NCBI GenBank assembly: GCA_024516035.1
Contig: CM044957.1
Coordinates: 45,533,949-45,597,948 of the forward strand
Reading direction: 5' to 3'
Source: Bactericera cockerelli
Taxonomy: Eukaryota > Arthropoda > Insecta > Hemiptera > Triozidae
Length of the DNA: 64,000 nt
Shown here: positions 47,301 through 50,960 of the stretch, one piece after another
Layout of the letters: every line of letters begins with the position of its first letter
How positions within the stretch are numbered: the first letter of the stretch is position 1
Notes under the pieces: generated by a model
What the model saw: the letters and a program-made list of their open reading frames with translations, nothing else
Told to the model about the DNA's origin: nothing
Database searches by the model: none
Made by a program: the position numbers and the translations under genes

Positions 47301-47941
47301 AGTATTTTTTTTTTTTTTTTTTTTTAAGATGAGTGTTTCACAGCCGTTTTTATTTCATAGCCATGAAACAGGAGCTACTGTAAACGCTTGTGGTCTGTGT
47401 TGTAGCCTACCCATCCCGTAGTATGCCTCCCCTCTGATGGGCGAGAAGTGACACAATACTTCCCAATTAGGTGCTGGGTCAACACGAGCGCACCGGAAGG
47501 TATCCCTTACTAACAATTGTAACCAAATTAAGAATACAAAGTTTTGTTGGCACGGGGGATCGAACCCGGGACCTTCCGCATGGCAAGCTTATGCTATTGA
47601 AACAATGGGGCCGATGTGTAAAGAAACTAAGCAATGGTTAGAAGAATTGAAAGGATCTATTGTAAAAAAGACTAGAGACCTAACAAGATCGGGAAATTAT
47701 TTGCTGCAATAAATAAGCCTTGCAGTTCAACGAGGCGATGCTGCAACCGTTTTGGGTTGTCATCCCAATGATGATGTTTTTACTAATGTTTTTTTTTATG
47801 TTTAATGAACCTGAAATATTGTGTAGAATAAATTATGCTGGTCAAAAAGTATTGATTCTCACCTTGTTTTGCTGCATGGCTCCCTTGGAGGACCAATGAT
47901 ATCAGTAGGATGAGCAATGATATGGTCAAATGTAGATTCAT
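9942..47941 (-). CDS. Cad99C: Cad99C / protocadherin-15 cadherin, complete gene in 28 coding exons
   Basis: All 28 coding exons join in phase, giving about 1582 aa once a one-base frame break in exon 10 is allowed for. Order: signal peptide (1-24), 11 EC repeats (about 28-1243), membrane-adjacent domain (about 1244-1370), TM helix (1379-1401), a cytoplasmic tail of about 180 residues, and a C-terminal TTEL, a class I PDZ ligand. Calcium-linker motifs include DVNDNAP (three times), DINDKNP and DRNDNAP. Exon-by-exon resemblance to PCDH15 covers EC1 and its Cys pair (C29, C111), the EC3 Cys pair (C274, C281) and the YAIDPVTDAILDRN motif before the membrane. In Drosophila Cad99C organises microvilli; in vertebrates PCDH15 forms tip links. 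Fly Cad99C is about 1700 aa. Arrays derived from exon edges lie at exons 6, 10 and 19. Confidence 0.93.
10152..10250 (+). mobile_element. tRNA-derived SINE, family A, diverged
   Basis: Short, changed head (ctgacctcagtagatcaatc) and B box (gatggttcgaatccc) in Cad99C intron 27. Confidence 0.6.
10266..10492 (-). mobile_element. tRNA-derived SINE, family B
   Basis: Family B body (cacagccgtttttatttcat, gctgggtcagagcgcaccgg) on the complement; it breaks off at gtcggcacggggga before the tRNA-like head, immediately next to exon 27. Confidence 0.8.
10521..10685 (-). CDS. Cad99C: Cad99C exon 27 (cytoplasmic tail)
   Basis: 165 nt, phase 0/0, acceptor ctccacag, donor gtaaga. Low-complexity tail segment with RHPPPPTVN and paired MYNNQ/LYNNQ motifs. 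Confidence 0.85.
10790..10960. mobile_element. Interspersed repeat of the agttggctcgtcctgaac type
   Basis: The same 150-200 bases (ctgaaccacatatttctatg, tataagccattaaacccttg) recur near 2045-2220, 22730-22930, 52340-52520 and 52850-53060 in both orientations. Element class not recognised. Confidence 0.6.
11087..12271. mobile_element. PIF/Harbinger-like DNA transposon remnant
   Basis: Ends gagcccgttcacaccg / cggtgtgaacgggctc are flanked by TAA on both sides (11084-11086, 12272-12274), the 3-bp target of this superfamily. Subterminal repeats of cagtaaaaaaactg are present at both ends. A plus-strand reading from 11211 contains RRWWNHPIVAQRY and ELRRDHVKFFNYFRMS, matching the N-terminus of Harbinger-type transposases; the catalytic part is absent. 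The middle (about 11441-11830) is replaced by another repeat. Confidence 0.85.
11441..11830. mobile_element. Interspersed repeat nested in the Harbinger remnant
   Basis: Contains tttcatagctctagctctta, a catacata microsatellite and tcgtccagaaatgttatc. Related segments lie at 37190-37860, 59480-59830 and 61081-61310, all with an agacagacagac-type run or its place. Class not recognised. Confidence 0.6.
12397..12575 (-). mobile_element. LINE 3' end
   Basis: Complement of the recurrent 3' end: gggtggaagagattgcc, aataaccccgccctttag and the aataaag-type end near the A/T-rich tail. Confidence 0.65.
12755..12945 (-). mobile_element. tRNA-derived SINE, family D
   Basis: Complementary B box (gggtttcgaacccacgacc) and A box (ccactgagctaccgggaca), with tail next to the TAA-type microsatellite. 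Confidence 0.8.
13177..13314 (-). CDS. Cad99C: Cad99C exon 26 (cytoplasmic tail)
   Basis: 138 nt, phase 0/0, acceptor tccccgacag, donor gtaaga. Acidic DGDEDYIDLHVDF followed by SIENVSYISKQQNG, typical of a conserved cytoplasmic motif. Confidence 0.9.
13913..14012 (-). CDS. Cad99C: Cad99C exon 25 (juxtamembrane tail)
   Basis: 100 nt, phase 2 in, 0 out; acceptor acatttcag, donor gtagat. Reads YKEYKDRVNQMYMMPRSYD, tyrosine-rich. Confidence 0.9.
14083..15915. mobile_element. Long-TIR DNA transposon, non-autonomous
   Basis: Ends cagggtgtcccgtatac / gtatacgggacaccctg are flanked by TA on each side (14081-14082, 15916-15917), fitting the Tc1/mariner superfamily. The inverted arms run about 395 bases (14083 to about 14480; about 15520 to 15915) with few differences. 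The interior has no transposase and holds a LINE-like 3' end near 14755-14990. It lies in Cad99C intron 24. Confidence 0.88.
14755..14990 (+). mobile_element. LINE 3' end, second family
   Basis: ttcggtggaagagaaagcca to tcaataaac. The same sequence occurs at 41030-41158 (gaaggccacaggctttaagc, ccaataaag). Confidence 0.6.
16131..16425 (+). mobile_element. tRNA-derived SINE, family B, full length
   Basis: Head gcacgaatagctcagtggtt, B box gggttcgaacccccgc, body ggataccttccggtgcgctc and the end aaaacggctgtgaaacactc, then an A tail. It is the best complete copy of the family here. Confidence 0.9.
16500..17150 (+). mobile_element. LINE retrotransposon 3' fragment
   Basis: A reading frame from 16631 to 17107 encodes 158 aa ending a reverse-transcriptase polyprotein. 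It has a zinc-knuckle-like CSICNQHKPEDIQHFLLECP (C-x2-C-x9-H-x4-C), then a basic helical end KIRSFLRNE. The 130 bases before it (gtgaacgatggtagccagac, cagtacttctaccactgtc) recur at 31145-31240 and 62330-62420. It ends in a TTA/TAT microsatellite. RT and endonuclease domains are missing. Confidence 0.8.
17150..17260. repeat. Microsatellites (ATT)n and (GA)n
   Basis: ATT repeat at about 17150-17174 and GA repeat at about 17200-17255; another GA run at 17340-17365. Confidence 0.95.
17899..18129 (-). CDS. Cad99C: Cad99C exon 24 (transmembrane)
   Basis: 231 nt, phase 2/2; acceptor gtctatcag, donor gtaagt. Residues 1329-1404. The TM helix is YAMIAIAALVLVLGIAGIIY; the preceding His-rich linker (LHATDSDIHGPH) is extracellular. 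Confidence 0.93.
18191..18432 (+). mobile_element. Helitron-like non-autonomous element
   Basis: Starts TC after an A (tcttaatatataaatg) and ends CTAG before T, with a GC hairpin (gcccgcaaagcgggc) just inside the 3' end. These are the Helitron rules. No coding capacity. Confidence 0.7.
18594..18769 (+). mobile_element. Retroposed insertion with TTA tail and target duplication
   Basis: agtatagcgaact occurs at both ends (about 18581-18593 and 18771-18783). The insert ends in (TTA)n, which fits LINE-type insertion. The right duplicate abuts the donor of exon 23. Confidence 0.6.
18787..19040 (-). CDS. Cad99C: Cad99C exon 23 (membrane-adjacent domain)
   Basis: 254 nt, phase 0 in, 2 out; acceptor ttcatttcag, donor gtgagt. 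Residues 1244-1327. WFYAIDPVTDAILDRNSS corresponds to the PCDH15 region before the membrane. Confidence 0.93.
19069..19335. mobile_element. Probable piggyBac-like MITE
   Basis: Left end ttaacacgtatgagacgg and right end ccgtctcatacgtatta are inverted; the right TTAA is altered. The interior has caccggtcggtcac and caccggtgggtcac. Confidence 0.55.
19336..19628 (-). mobile_element. tRNA-derived SINE, family B, full length
   Basis: Reverse copy with intact tRNA-like head (accactgagctagtccgc) and body, in Cad99C intron 22. Confidence 0.85.
19650..19785 (+). mobile_element. tRNA-derived SINE, family E
   Basis: Head cgacctcagtggttgagagc, B box gcgggtttgaatccaggtc, body gagtttttccgtttccgg. Confidence 0.75.
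20031..20287. mobile_element. Inverted-repeat (foldback) element
   Basis: Arms of about 115 bases (aagataaacacttgtcttca ... gtcgacatgtttcgcctact and its complement) around a spacer of about 20 bases. Superfamily not resolved. Confidence 0.75.
20330..20563 (-). CDS. Cad99C: Cad99C exon 22 (EC11)
   Basis: 234 nt, phase 0/0; acceptor cacttccag, donor gtaagt. AVDKDSGGFGQVEYRL and FDLDSATGVLK are typical cadherin strands. The (TAA)n directly after the donor belongs to the intron. Confidence 0.93.
20605..20775 (+). mobile_element. LINE 3' end
   Basis: gggttgggtagaagagattg, then caatagcaccgccctttag, an AT-rich stretch and ataaaagtgtaaataa. Same family as 37975, 39280, 41925 and 46632. Confidence 0.7.
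20797..20891. mobile_element. Short palindromic MITE
   Basis: Arms of about 38 bases (cagctcatgtagatt, cgtcacgtgatcaattt) in inverted order around an 18-base loop. Confidence 0.7.
20955..21201. mobile_element. piggyBac-like MITE (TTAA-flanked)
   Basis: Perfect terminal inverted repeat ttaacccattgcctac / gtaggcaatgggttaa with TTAA at each border. The interior repeats catatatgctagaca. Confidence 0.88.
21299..21474 (-). CDS. Cad99C: Cad99C exon 21 (EC10/EC11 linker)
   Basis: 176 nt, phase 1 in, 0 out; acceptor cttctttcag, donor gtgaga. Carries the calcium linker LDVNDNAPQFLYPE. Confidence 0.93.
22015..22454. mobile_element. mariner-type MITE
   Basis: Starts cagggtggtccagaaagttt and ends in its complement, flanked by TA (22013-22014, 22455-22456). 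Arms of about 125-130 bases; interior about 180 bases, no transposase. It sits inside an older LINE 3' end. Confidence 0.88.
23001..23120 (-). CDS. Cad99C: Cad99C exon 20 (EC10)
   Basis: 120 nt, phase 1/1; acceptor ttttctcag, donor gtaagt. Contains the cadherin motif LDYETTHEYNLTVRL. Confidence 0.93.
23820..24190. repeat. Tandem array carrying copies of the exon 19 donor
   Basis: Three units of about 123-128 bp. Each ends in the complement of tctcgaag|gtaagta (taccttcgaga at 23930, 24058, 24181), which is the last coding bases of exon 19 plus a stronger donor than the exon's own gtatta. The unit also has gagagatgttcctgttagtc and cccgtggtcttattcttagc. Confidence 0.8.
24190..24450 (+). mobile_element. 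tRNA-derived SINE, family G (shares tail with 5S SINE)
   Basis: tRNA-like head ccagcctccgtggcgtaatg with B box gagttcgatccccggt. The 3' half is cgattcccagcgaatggagg, gtaaaaccctcgtcctg, aggacgttaaaaccaaat, parallel to the 5S-SINE tail. Confidence 0.8.
24508..24757 (-). CDS. Cad99C: Cad99C exon 19 (EC9/EC10)
   Basis: 250 nt, phase 0 in, 1 out; acceptor gctcctcccag, donor gtatta. Linker-like ATPPPEVGVAF, then VQLAENSPANTLVKSL. A second acceptor-bearing copy lies 79 bases upstream, and donor copies lie downstream. Confidence 0.92.
24748..24850. repeat. Duplication of the exon 19 acceptor
   Basis: tgacgtccacctgggag occurs at 24748 and again at 24827 (79-base offset). The minus strand therefore reads two acceptors, each followed by GTGGACGTC. 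Confidence 0.8.
24967..25092 (+). mobile_element. tRNA-derived SINE, family A
   Basis: Complete head and B box (ggtggttcaagtcccgg) in intron 18; the body is shortened before cacaaatatgataac. Confidence 0.85.
25571..25687 (-). CDS. Cad99C: Cad99C exon 18 (EC9)
   Basis: 117 nt, phase 0/0; acceptor gttgtccag, donor gtttgt. FQIDPDTGALTLRDDL is a clear cadherin core. Confidence 0.92.
26356..26487 (-). CDS. Cad99C: Cad99C exon 17 (EC8/EC9 linker)
   Basis: 132 nt, phase 0/0; acceptor tcccctcag, donor gtaatc. DRNDNAPVFITMPRP then ATDADGVSPGNK. Confidence 0.92.
26855..27064 (-). CDS. Cad99C: Cad99C exon 16 (EC8)
   Basis: 210 nt, phase 0/0; acceptor catcctcag, donor gtgagc. FAIDPQTGVIKTIGGLDYEK. Confidence 0.92.
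27329..27502 (-). CDS. Cad99C: Cad99C exon 15 (EC7/EC8 linker)
   Basis: 174 nt, phase 0/0; acceptor ctctctcag, donor gtaata. VTDIQDEVPVFHQTNYEVKV, where Q-D-E replaces the usual N-D-N of the calcium linker. Confidence 0.92.
27545..27684 (-). mobile_element. tRNA-derived SINE, family A
   Basis: Reverse copy, 40 bases from the exon 15 acceptor; its mate at 27717 is on the opposite strand. Confidence 0.85.
27717..27808 (+). mobile_element. tRNA-derived SINE, family A, internal deletion
   Basis: Head cgacctcagtagcttcatca and end cacaaatatgataac with the body lost, facing the previous copy. Confidence 0.75.
28039..28245 (+). mobile_element. tRNA-derived SINE, family D, sense copy
   Basis: Head tgtcccggtagctcagtggt, B box cgggttcgaaacccagcc, tail to cgggcagaataaatataagg and (TTA)n. 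It is the only plus-strand copy and gives the family's true orientation. Confidence 0.85.
28446..28730 (-). CDS. Cad99C: Cad99C exon 14 (EC6/EC7)
   Basis: 285 nt, the longest coding exon, phase 0/0; acceptor cctccgcag, donor gtgagt. VTDINDKNPEF, HATDADEGQNAVVYYSL and ALDYEQQQ. Confidence 0.93.
28942..29078 (-). mobile_element. tRNA-derived SINE, family A
   Basis: Full reverse copy (caccgacctccaggttacaa) in intron 13, next to a LINE 3' end at 29060-29175. Confidence 0.85.
29500..29640 (+). mobile_element. tRNA-derived SINE, family C
   Basis: Head caccgtgaccgagtgagttg, B box gagttcgatgcccagc, body cacgcatacctcatgagg; cut by the Helitron-like element that follows. Confidence 0.75.
29697..29905 (+). 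mobile_element. Helitron-like non-autonomous element
   Basis: Starts tctctatatataaaac and ends gcaaacggCTAG before T, with stem cccg ... cggg just inside. Same end rules as 18191-18432. Confidence 0.7.
29947..30087 (-). CDS. Cad99C: Cad99C exon 13 (EC6)
   Basis: 141 nt, phase 0/0; acceptor gttcacag, donor gtaagt. AVDPENDPVSYSITSGN and LDREDLSRYQL. Confidence 0.92.
30200..30380. repeat. Short tandem duplications
   Basis: acgaaattatgta repeats three to four times near 30205-30265. A 76-base segment (acgaaatattaaattataaa ... atgcgcacaata) is then repeated once (30258-30376). Confidence 0.8.
30700..30915 (-). mobile_element. tRNA-derived SINE, family B
   Basis: Reverse copy with gttcgaacccgggacctt and partial head; the body lacks the gaaataaaaacgg end. 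Confidence 0.8.
31369..31562 (-). CDS. Cad99C: Cad99C exon 12 (EC5/EC6)
   Basis: 194 nt, phase 1 in, 0 out; acceptor aaatgtcag, donor gtaagt. ATDTGGKSSQTIVEV, then a non-canonical linker VPGPNTRSPVF. Confidence 0.92.
31612..31812 (-). mobile_element. tRNA-derived SINE, family D
   Basis: Reverse copy with the full head (ccactgagctaccggga), starting in an (ATA)n run. Confidence 0.8.
32078..32205 (-). mobile_element. tRNA-derived SINE, family A
   Basis: Reverse copy truncated at the head (cgccttatcgatcaag), followed by (TAA)n. Confidence 0.8.
32240..32375. mobile_element. Fragment of a hAT-like repeat
   Basis: Shares attttcattgtgtacgagct and tgcagttccgcagctcctga with the interiors at 3890-4010 and 48860-49010. 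The terminal repeats are not kept. Confidence 0.5.
32440..32563 (-). CDS. Cad99C: Cad99C exon 11 (EC5)
   Basis: 124 nt, phase 0 in, 1 out; acceptor catttccag, donor gtagtt. IEATDNDLGINAEITYSI and FRIDPRSGDI. Confidence 0.92.
32785..33170. repeat. Tandem array of the exon 10 donor, about 32-bp unit
   Basis: At least 13 sites of gactcac/ggctcac at mostly 32-base spacing (32788 to 33145). Each unit reads on the minus strand gacagatcgttaag|gtgagtc, the last coding bases of exon 10 plus its donor. Two units carry an extra 18 bases (aaggatatggctcacctt-like). Confidence 0.92.
33152..33300 (-). CDS. Cad99C: Cad99C exon 10 (EC4/EC5 linker), with one-base frame break
   Basis: 149 nt where 3n is required: the exons on both sides are phase 0. 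The 5' part reads VVAREKLG to LNDVNDNAP; the 3' part makes sense only in the next frame (PIQIQAGEARRQIVK). One extra base in the six-G run at 33213-33218 would restore a continuous reading. Acceptor ctccaccag, donor gtgagt. Confidence 0.85.
33353..33492. mobile_element. Short palindromic MITE
   Basis: Inverted arms of about 60 bases (caattaa...aacctgttttttgcagg; ccggttccgctaaaatttca) around a spacer of about 20 bases. Confidence 0.75.
33670..33805 (+). mobile_element. tRNA-derived SINE, family A
   Basis: Full copy with a duplicated gacttgtaa in the anticodon region. Confidence 0.85.
34006..34143 (-). CDS. Cad99C: Cad99C exon 9 (EC4)
   Basis: 138 nt, phase 0/0; acceptor gcctccacag, donor gtaagt. 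GPQDPPPPYIFELTS, FAIDPEGYLIV and LDRDPPS. Confidence 0.9.
34425..34610 (-). mobile_element. tRNA-derived SINE, family D
   Basis: Reverse copy with complete head; B box altered (gggatttgaacccacga). Confidence 0.8.
34670..35568 (-). mobile_element. mariner transposon, internally deleted
   Basis: Perfect 31-base terminal inverted repeats (cgaggtctgtcccgaaagtt ... / complement) with TA at each side (34668-34669, 35569-35570). Length is 899 bp against about 1.3 kb for full mariners. The minus strand encodes a helix-turn-helix part (35339-35090: NGREIFNDLNRVYG, DDPRSGRPSTS). After a deletion and frame change comes the C-terminal catalytic part (35063-34733: ILHHDNAPAHT, YSTNLAPCDFFLF). The segment with the first catalytic Asp is missing. 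Confidence 0.95.
35582..35850 (+). mobile_element. 5S-derived SINE, diverged
   Basis: Recognisable 5S-like head (cgttgaatacctacaccagt, gactaggatgggtgacca) and the shared tail (ggctgggtgaggttaat). Inserted 14 bases beyond the mariner. Confidence 0.75.
36520..36745 (-). mobile_element. tRNA-derived SINE, family F
   Basis: Reverse tRNA-like head (gttaaccacttgactaccag) with body ggaaggtaaccaccaggcga and ttctaccacctaaccctcag. Copies also at 58420 and 59055. Confidence 0.75.
37180..37860. mobile_element. Interspersed repeat with agacagacagac run
   Basis: Contains gatttgcgcgttacaagg, cagacagacagaccgacag and atgaaacgtccagaaatatg. Parts recur at 61081-61310, 61870-61970 and 41760-41830. Class unknown. 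Confidence 0.55.
37975..38145 (+). mobile_element. LINE 3' end with TAA tail
   Basis: gattgccacaggcaataacc ... gataaagcatactataataa; the tail reaches within 15 bases of the exon 8 donor. Confidence 0.7.
38161..38355 (-). CDS. Cad99C: Cad99C exon 8 (EC3/EC4)
   Basis: 195 nt, phase 0/0; acceptor caaccccccag, donor gtgagt. VKPVDANPPQITASA and VDENSPVGTKVVDE. Confidence 0.92.
38396..38535 (+). mobile_element. SINE tail, family G
   Basis: ggtcctacccaggctgggtg, gattcccagcgaatgg and aatccccgtcctgactatct; head missing. Confidence 0.65.
38760..38981 (-). CDS. Cad99C: Cad99C exon 7 (EC3)
   Basis: 222 nt, phase 0/0; acceptor atttgtccag, donor gtaggt. IQAIDMDSIQSPIMYSFLNG and FSINPQSGVVRQ match PCDH15 EC3. 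Confidence 0.93.
39280..39425 (+). mobile_element. LINE 3' end
   Basis: gggttgggtggaagagattg to cccgtcctttaggtaggac. It lies between exon 7 and the exon 6 array. Confidence 0.65.
39424..40240. repeat. Tandem array of the exon 6 3' end and donor, 66-bp base unit
   Basis: Ten copies of cttaccgtggcgtgg at 39481, 39547, 39613, 39709, 39775, 39841, 39927, 40013, 40079 and 40165. Spacing is 66 mostly, with 86- and 96-base variants that take in more of the exon. On the minus strand each unit encodes YQGCVLQDSVCVNPQYHAT followed by a full donor (gtaagt). It is 22 codons long, so it stays open for long runs. Confidence 0.95.
40170..40319 (-). CDS. Cad99C: Cad99C exon 6 (EC2/EC3 linker)
   Basis: 150 nt, phase 0/0 if the first donor of the array (gtaagt at 40169) and the nearest acceptor (tatattcccag) are used. 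DEDDQDPSF is the linker; C274 and C281 match a Cys pair in PCDH15 EC3. Confidence 0.92.
40284..40812. repeat. Tandem array of the exon 6 acceptor, 106-bp unit
   Basis: Five copies with the exon boundary at 40319, 40425, 40531, 40637 and 40743. Each carries about 35 bases of exon start (minus strand DRARNQSE) and the polypyrimidine-AG before it. Confidence 0.95.
41030..41158 (+). mobile_element. LINE 3' end, second family
   Basis: ttcggtggaagagaaggcca to ccaataaagtgttaaata with ATA tail, reaching the exon 5 donor region. Confidence 0.6.
41172..41441 (-). CDS. Cad99C: Cad99C exon 5 (EC2)
   Basis: 270 nt, phase 0/0; acceptor tgttttcag, donor gtgagt. LTPVGATIF and NRSLDYEKIQRYLVTIVAS align with PCDH15 EC2. 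A Gly/Met-rich insert (GAMGGSMGGVGVG) lies in a loop. Confidence 0.93.
41466..41568. mobile_element. piggyBac-like MITE (TTAA-flanked)
   Basis: Ends ttaacccgcgatcagtacgg / ccgtactgatcccgggttaa; 103 bp, located 24 bases from the exon 5 acceptor. Confidence 0.8.
41925..42105 (+). mobile_element. LINE 3' end with TAA tail
   Basis: gggttgggtggaagagattg, gcaataaccccaccctttag, then AT-rich to aaaataataataataata. Confidence 0.7.
42135..42257 (-). CDS. Cad99C: Cad99C exon 4 (EC1/EC2 linker)
   Basis: 123 nt, phase 0/0; acceptor gaattgcag, donor gtaaga. LTCTVKASNKK then VSDVNDNAPLF. C111 would pair with C29, as in PCDH15 EC1. Confidence 0.93.
42375..42545 (+). mobile_element. tRNA-derived SINE, family E, full length
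   Basis: ctccatggctcagtggttaa, B box gcgggttcaaatcccggtc, end gaaagcggttccggggcaca. Confidence 0.85.
43404..43582 (-). CDS. Cad99C: Cad99C exon 3 (EC1)
   Basis: 179 nt, phase 1 in, 0 out; acceptor gacccacag, donor gtgagt. LPREDTLVDLPIVGDPESD and LLTPLDRDADNLSHIVFQ follow PCDH15 EC1. Confidence 0.93.
43918..44203 (-). mobile_element. tRNA-derived SINE, family B
   Basis: Reverse copy with full body and head; scattered substitutions. Confidence 0.85.
44500..44685 (-). mobile_element. LINE 3' end
   Basis: Complement of the common 3' end with an (AAAT)n run at 44572-44604. Confidence 0.65.
44935..45117 (-). mobile_element. tRNA-derived SINE, family D
   Basis: Reverse copy after an (ATA)n run; head shortened (ttgactaccgggaca). 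Confidence 0.8.
45570..45635 (-). CDS. Cad99C: Cad99C exon 2 (start of EC1)
   Basis: 66 nt, phase 1/1; acceptor ttgtgtttcag, donor gtgagt. Reads LCEVETGQSNIILDIQETRG, matching the mature N-terminus of PCDH15 with its first Cys. Confidence 0.9.
46243..46497 (-). mobile_element. 5S rRNA-derived SINE, full length
   Basis: Reverse copy with T-run, tail and complete 5S-like head (ttaacttcggtgttctgaag, gccatcgacgctggc). Duplication aaaacgagttt on both sides. Confidence 0.92.
46632..46825 (+). mobile_element. LINE 3' end
   Basis: gggttgggtggaaaagattg to gataaagtgtaaataataaa and a poly(A) run. Confidence 0.75.
47085..47275 (+). mobile_element. tRNA-derived SINE, family B, partial
   Basis: Lacks the A-box half; keeps ggaataccttccggcgctct and cgcccatcagaggggaggca. 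Confidence 0.75.
47335..47590 (-). mobile_element. tRNA-derived SINE, family B
   Basis: Reverse copy facing the previous one; head cut after gcatggcaagc. Confidence 0.85.
47863..47941 (-). CDS. Cad99C: Cad99C exon 1 (signal peptide)
   Basis: ATG at 47941-47939; MNLHLTISLLILLISLVLQG then SHAAKQ, a clear signal peptide. Donor gtgaga. An acceptor (tcttgtcaacag) 16 bases upstream of the ATG implies at least one non-coding exon further right. Confidence 0.9.
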
Positions 47942-48017
47942 GTTAACCGCGGATATCTGTTGACAAGAAAGCGAAAAACGGGCATTAATATCACATGACT
48001 CCGGTAACCACCTACTA

Positions 48018-48163
48018 GTCGATTTCAGTAGCTTGATCGATAAGGCGGTAGACTTGTAACCCGTAGGTCGGCGGTTCAAGTGTCGGTATCAGCTTAGATT
48101 TAGTAAAGCGACTTTGAGTAGTGGTAATATCACGAAAGTAATTAACACAAGTATGATAACTTA
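48018..48163 (+). mobile_element. tRNA-derived SINE, family A
   Basis: Complete copy (cgatttcagtagcttgatcg ... cacaagtatgataac), just upstream of the exon 1 acceptor. Confidence 0.85.
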
Positions 48164-48472
48164 AAAAAAATACATAACTACCTACTGATGCTGGGATAGT
48201 GGGACTTTTTATTCCTAACCGGGTAGTGAAAACAAAGTAATTCTAGTCTATAACTTCTCACATAATCTCCATCATAACTTCTAACCAAGTAACCACTAAC
48301 CATATCATTTTTTAAATCGACAGGTATCAGTTAGACGCACATGGGCTTTGAGAAAATACCCCCCCCCCCCCCCTGCCCCCCGGGACGTACACACACACAA
48401 GCTAAAAGTCGAAAATGTTAACTCGACAAAAAAAACTGCGTTTTCCAACCTTAGAGATCATTAAAGACTAGT

Positions 48473-49012
48473 CGCGGCCGGTGGGAAAATGTTTTGGGGG
48501 TGCTGTCTCATAAACCGGACTAAACTATGATTTACAGGGCCGCTTTTTCAATATCTACAGAGTTTTGAAGTCACCGTGGCCGAGTGAGCTAGCGCCCTAG
48601 GCAATACACGCACGGTGACCTGGGTTCGATCCTCAGCGGGACAGGATTTTTTGGGTGTTCGGGGTCCACTCATACCTCGTGAGGAAAAATGAGTAGCTAC
48701 TTTAATGTGAGCAGCGACCAGTGGCGAAATTATAGGCAAATATAAGATATTAGGATATTAAAAGATATGGAAAAGTCATATAATTCTGCGCTACCCACTA
48801 AAAATTGTGATTTAATAACACAAAGAAACATATTAAATATTATTATTATATCTAAAGAGTTTGAGATTGTTTACCAATGCCAAGCATAATAATTATTCGA
48901 AAAATGTGTAATGATTTTCATTGTTTACAAGCTAAAACTTGAGAAAATCCCCTCTTTTTCTTTATTGTCTAGGGGTGATGCAGTTCCGCAGCTCCTTAGC
49001 ACCGACCGCGCT
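48473..49012. mobile_element. hAT-like element split by a SINE
   Basis: Left gcggccggtgggaaaatg and right accgaccgcgctt flank interior matching the MITE at 3875. A family C SINE (48572-48830) sits in the middle. Confidence 0.6.
48572..48830 (+). mobile_element. tRNA-derived SINE, family C, full length
   Basis: Head caccgtggccgagtgagcta, B box tgggttcgatcctcagc, body catacctcgtgaggaaaaat, end ctacccactaaaaattgtga. Confidence 0.9.
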
Positions 49013-49069
49013 TGAACAAGACCGTTCGTTGTAAGAAATCCTATTTGTACAGTATGTCTATAATTATAA

Positions 49070-49345
49070 ATGAGTAGTCACTTGGCTTAGCGGTAGCATG
49101 CTGGGCTTGCACTCCAGGTGACCCGGGTTCAAAGCCCGGCGGGGTCGGAATTTTTTTGACTCTGTACTTTGGATGTCGGGGCCTACCCTAGCCTCGTGAG
49201 GACAATTGGGGTAGTTGTAGAGTGGCCCACGACCAGTGTCGGCATTACGAGATACATATTGGAATATGATGGTTGGTTGGATGTATTTATGATACATTAG
49301 TAGGTATTAGTTCTCGTAATGTCAATGCTACCCACTAAAAATTGT
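49070..49345 (+). mobile_element. tRNA-derived SINE, family C subfamily
   Basis: gtcacttggcttagcggtag, B box cccgggttcaaagcccgg, same 3' end (ctacccactaaaaattgtga). Confidence 0.85.
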
Positions 49346-50745
49346 GACATAATAACACAAATAACTAGCTCTTTATCTTTTATAATTATAAACGCGAATT
49401 TTTTTTTAGAAAAATACTATGGCTGATCTGTTGGTAACAGTACCTATAGATATTCGGTTTTAGAGTTCTTGAGTCCCGTACTATTTGGTATGTTCCCAAT
49501 TTTCAGACCCCGAATTTTGGCTATAGAGCAAGCTCTTAAAAGGTTCAGTCAACGATCTGAAATGTTCGAAACCTCGAAATCGCCCAAAGAGAGAGAGAGA
49601 GAGAAAGAGAGAGAGTGAGATAAAAAATCTGGTGTAAACATCACACGACTTTCCTTATCCTATTATTAGGAATGGGAACGGGACTCAAAGGCAATGGTGA
49701 CTCAAAGGTAACAGTTAGCTAAAAATCAATGTCAAATTCGTAAACGGCACCTCAAAATTATTGGATTTGATATATCACAACCCCCATCTACGATAAATAA
49801 TAAATGTATCTCCAAATTTACTTGGAGATAAAAGTGGTTTTGTAAGAATCTCAAAATAATTATATGATATTGATGGTGCAAATTCGGTAATTTTCTAACG
49901 CAAAATGTATACGATGTGAACTATTCAAAAAATAACGATACATAAGTCCATATTTGGCACAATTTTTTTTATATTCATATCACATAGGTAGAAAGATTAA
50001 GTTAAAATGTAGGTACCCTTAAAATTAATATCTGCAACTCTTCTTGAAACACCCCGTATATTATAATGATTTAGAACATTTTAAATTCTCAATCAATCTC
50101 TTAGTCATCCCAGCCAGCTTTTCTTCGTAATTCCATAATTAATATGAATCAAAGGTGATGCACTGATAAATTAATATTACCTACCTATATTGGGCACACA
50201 TCACTGGAATCCATGGGAAGGTTAAAAACCATTAGAAAGTAAAACAGCACATCAATTTTCAGTTTGAAAGGAAGAAAAACATGAAAGAGACCTATTAATA
50301 TTGTATTTATAATTAAAAAAATATTATTTTAAAGCACTACTTATGTAAGTAGACAGCATTCACACGATTTTTTATTAAGTTTAGCGTGAATTGAGATGAA
50401 TTTGATTCATGAAACCTGTTTCACAATACCTCGGCAGACATTGTTTCCAATGCCAACAAATCTAAAACCAGAACTCCGTTGCGGAGACGTGCACACCCTA
50501 CCATGGACACGGACACAGACACACTAACAGTTACACTATCCAGAAGACCAGACCAGAATGATCTCAGTAAGTATATATGTAGTACATAATTATCTATATA
50601 CTGAACTGGTTCTAGATCCACTGGCTGGCTGGTCTTACCTCTGGTATGTTGAGATGGTGGTAGGGGGGGAAACCAACAGCTACCTTGCTCACCGCTCAGG
50701 ATAAGATCTTCTTATCTTATCTCTCGGATCTCTACATATGTTTTT
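49346..50745. other. Intergenic stretch with no gene recognised
   Basis: AT-rich, a GA run at 49589-49620, no repeat family identified with confidence and no coding segment with plausible splice sites. It may hold the Cad99C promoter or a non-coding first exon, which cannot be seen directly. Confidence 0.5.
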
Positions 50746-50756
50746 ATCTATCTACT

Positions 50757-50960
50757 AGCTGTGGATCCGTACTTCGTAACGGGATTAAGTGGGTGAGGCA
50801 TGGCTAAAATTAAACTAGCCGTATGTCCGTACTTTGCGATGGGGCTAAGTAAGAGTGTAAGACGGCTGCACCCGAGGCATGGCCTTATATTTATTTTTCC
50901 TAACCCTACTCTACACAATGAGGCATTGCCGTACATCGTTTCGGGTCTGAAATTTTGCAC
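50757..50960 (-). mobile_element. Helitron-like fragments, two partial copies
   Basis: The complement ends ccacagCTAG before T, preceded by cccgttacgaagtacgg. A second like end lies near 50815 (aaactagccgtatgtccgta). Confidence 0.5.

Noticed and set aside
48572..49145. True tRNA genes
   Set aside because: Every tRNA-like head seen is followed by a repeated SINE body and occurs in several copies, with poor anticodon-stem pairing by eye.
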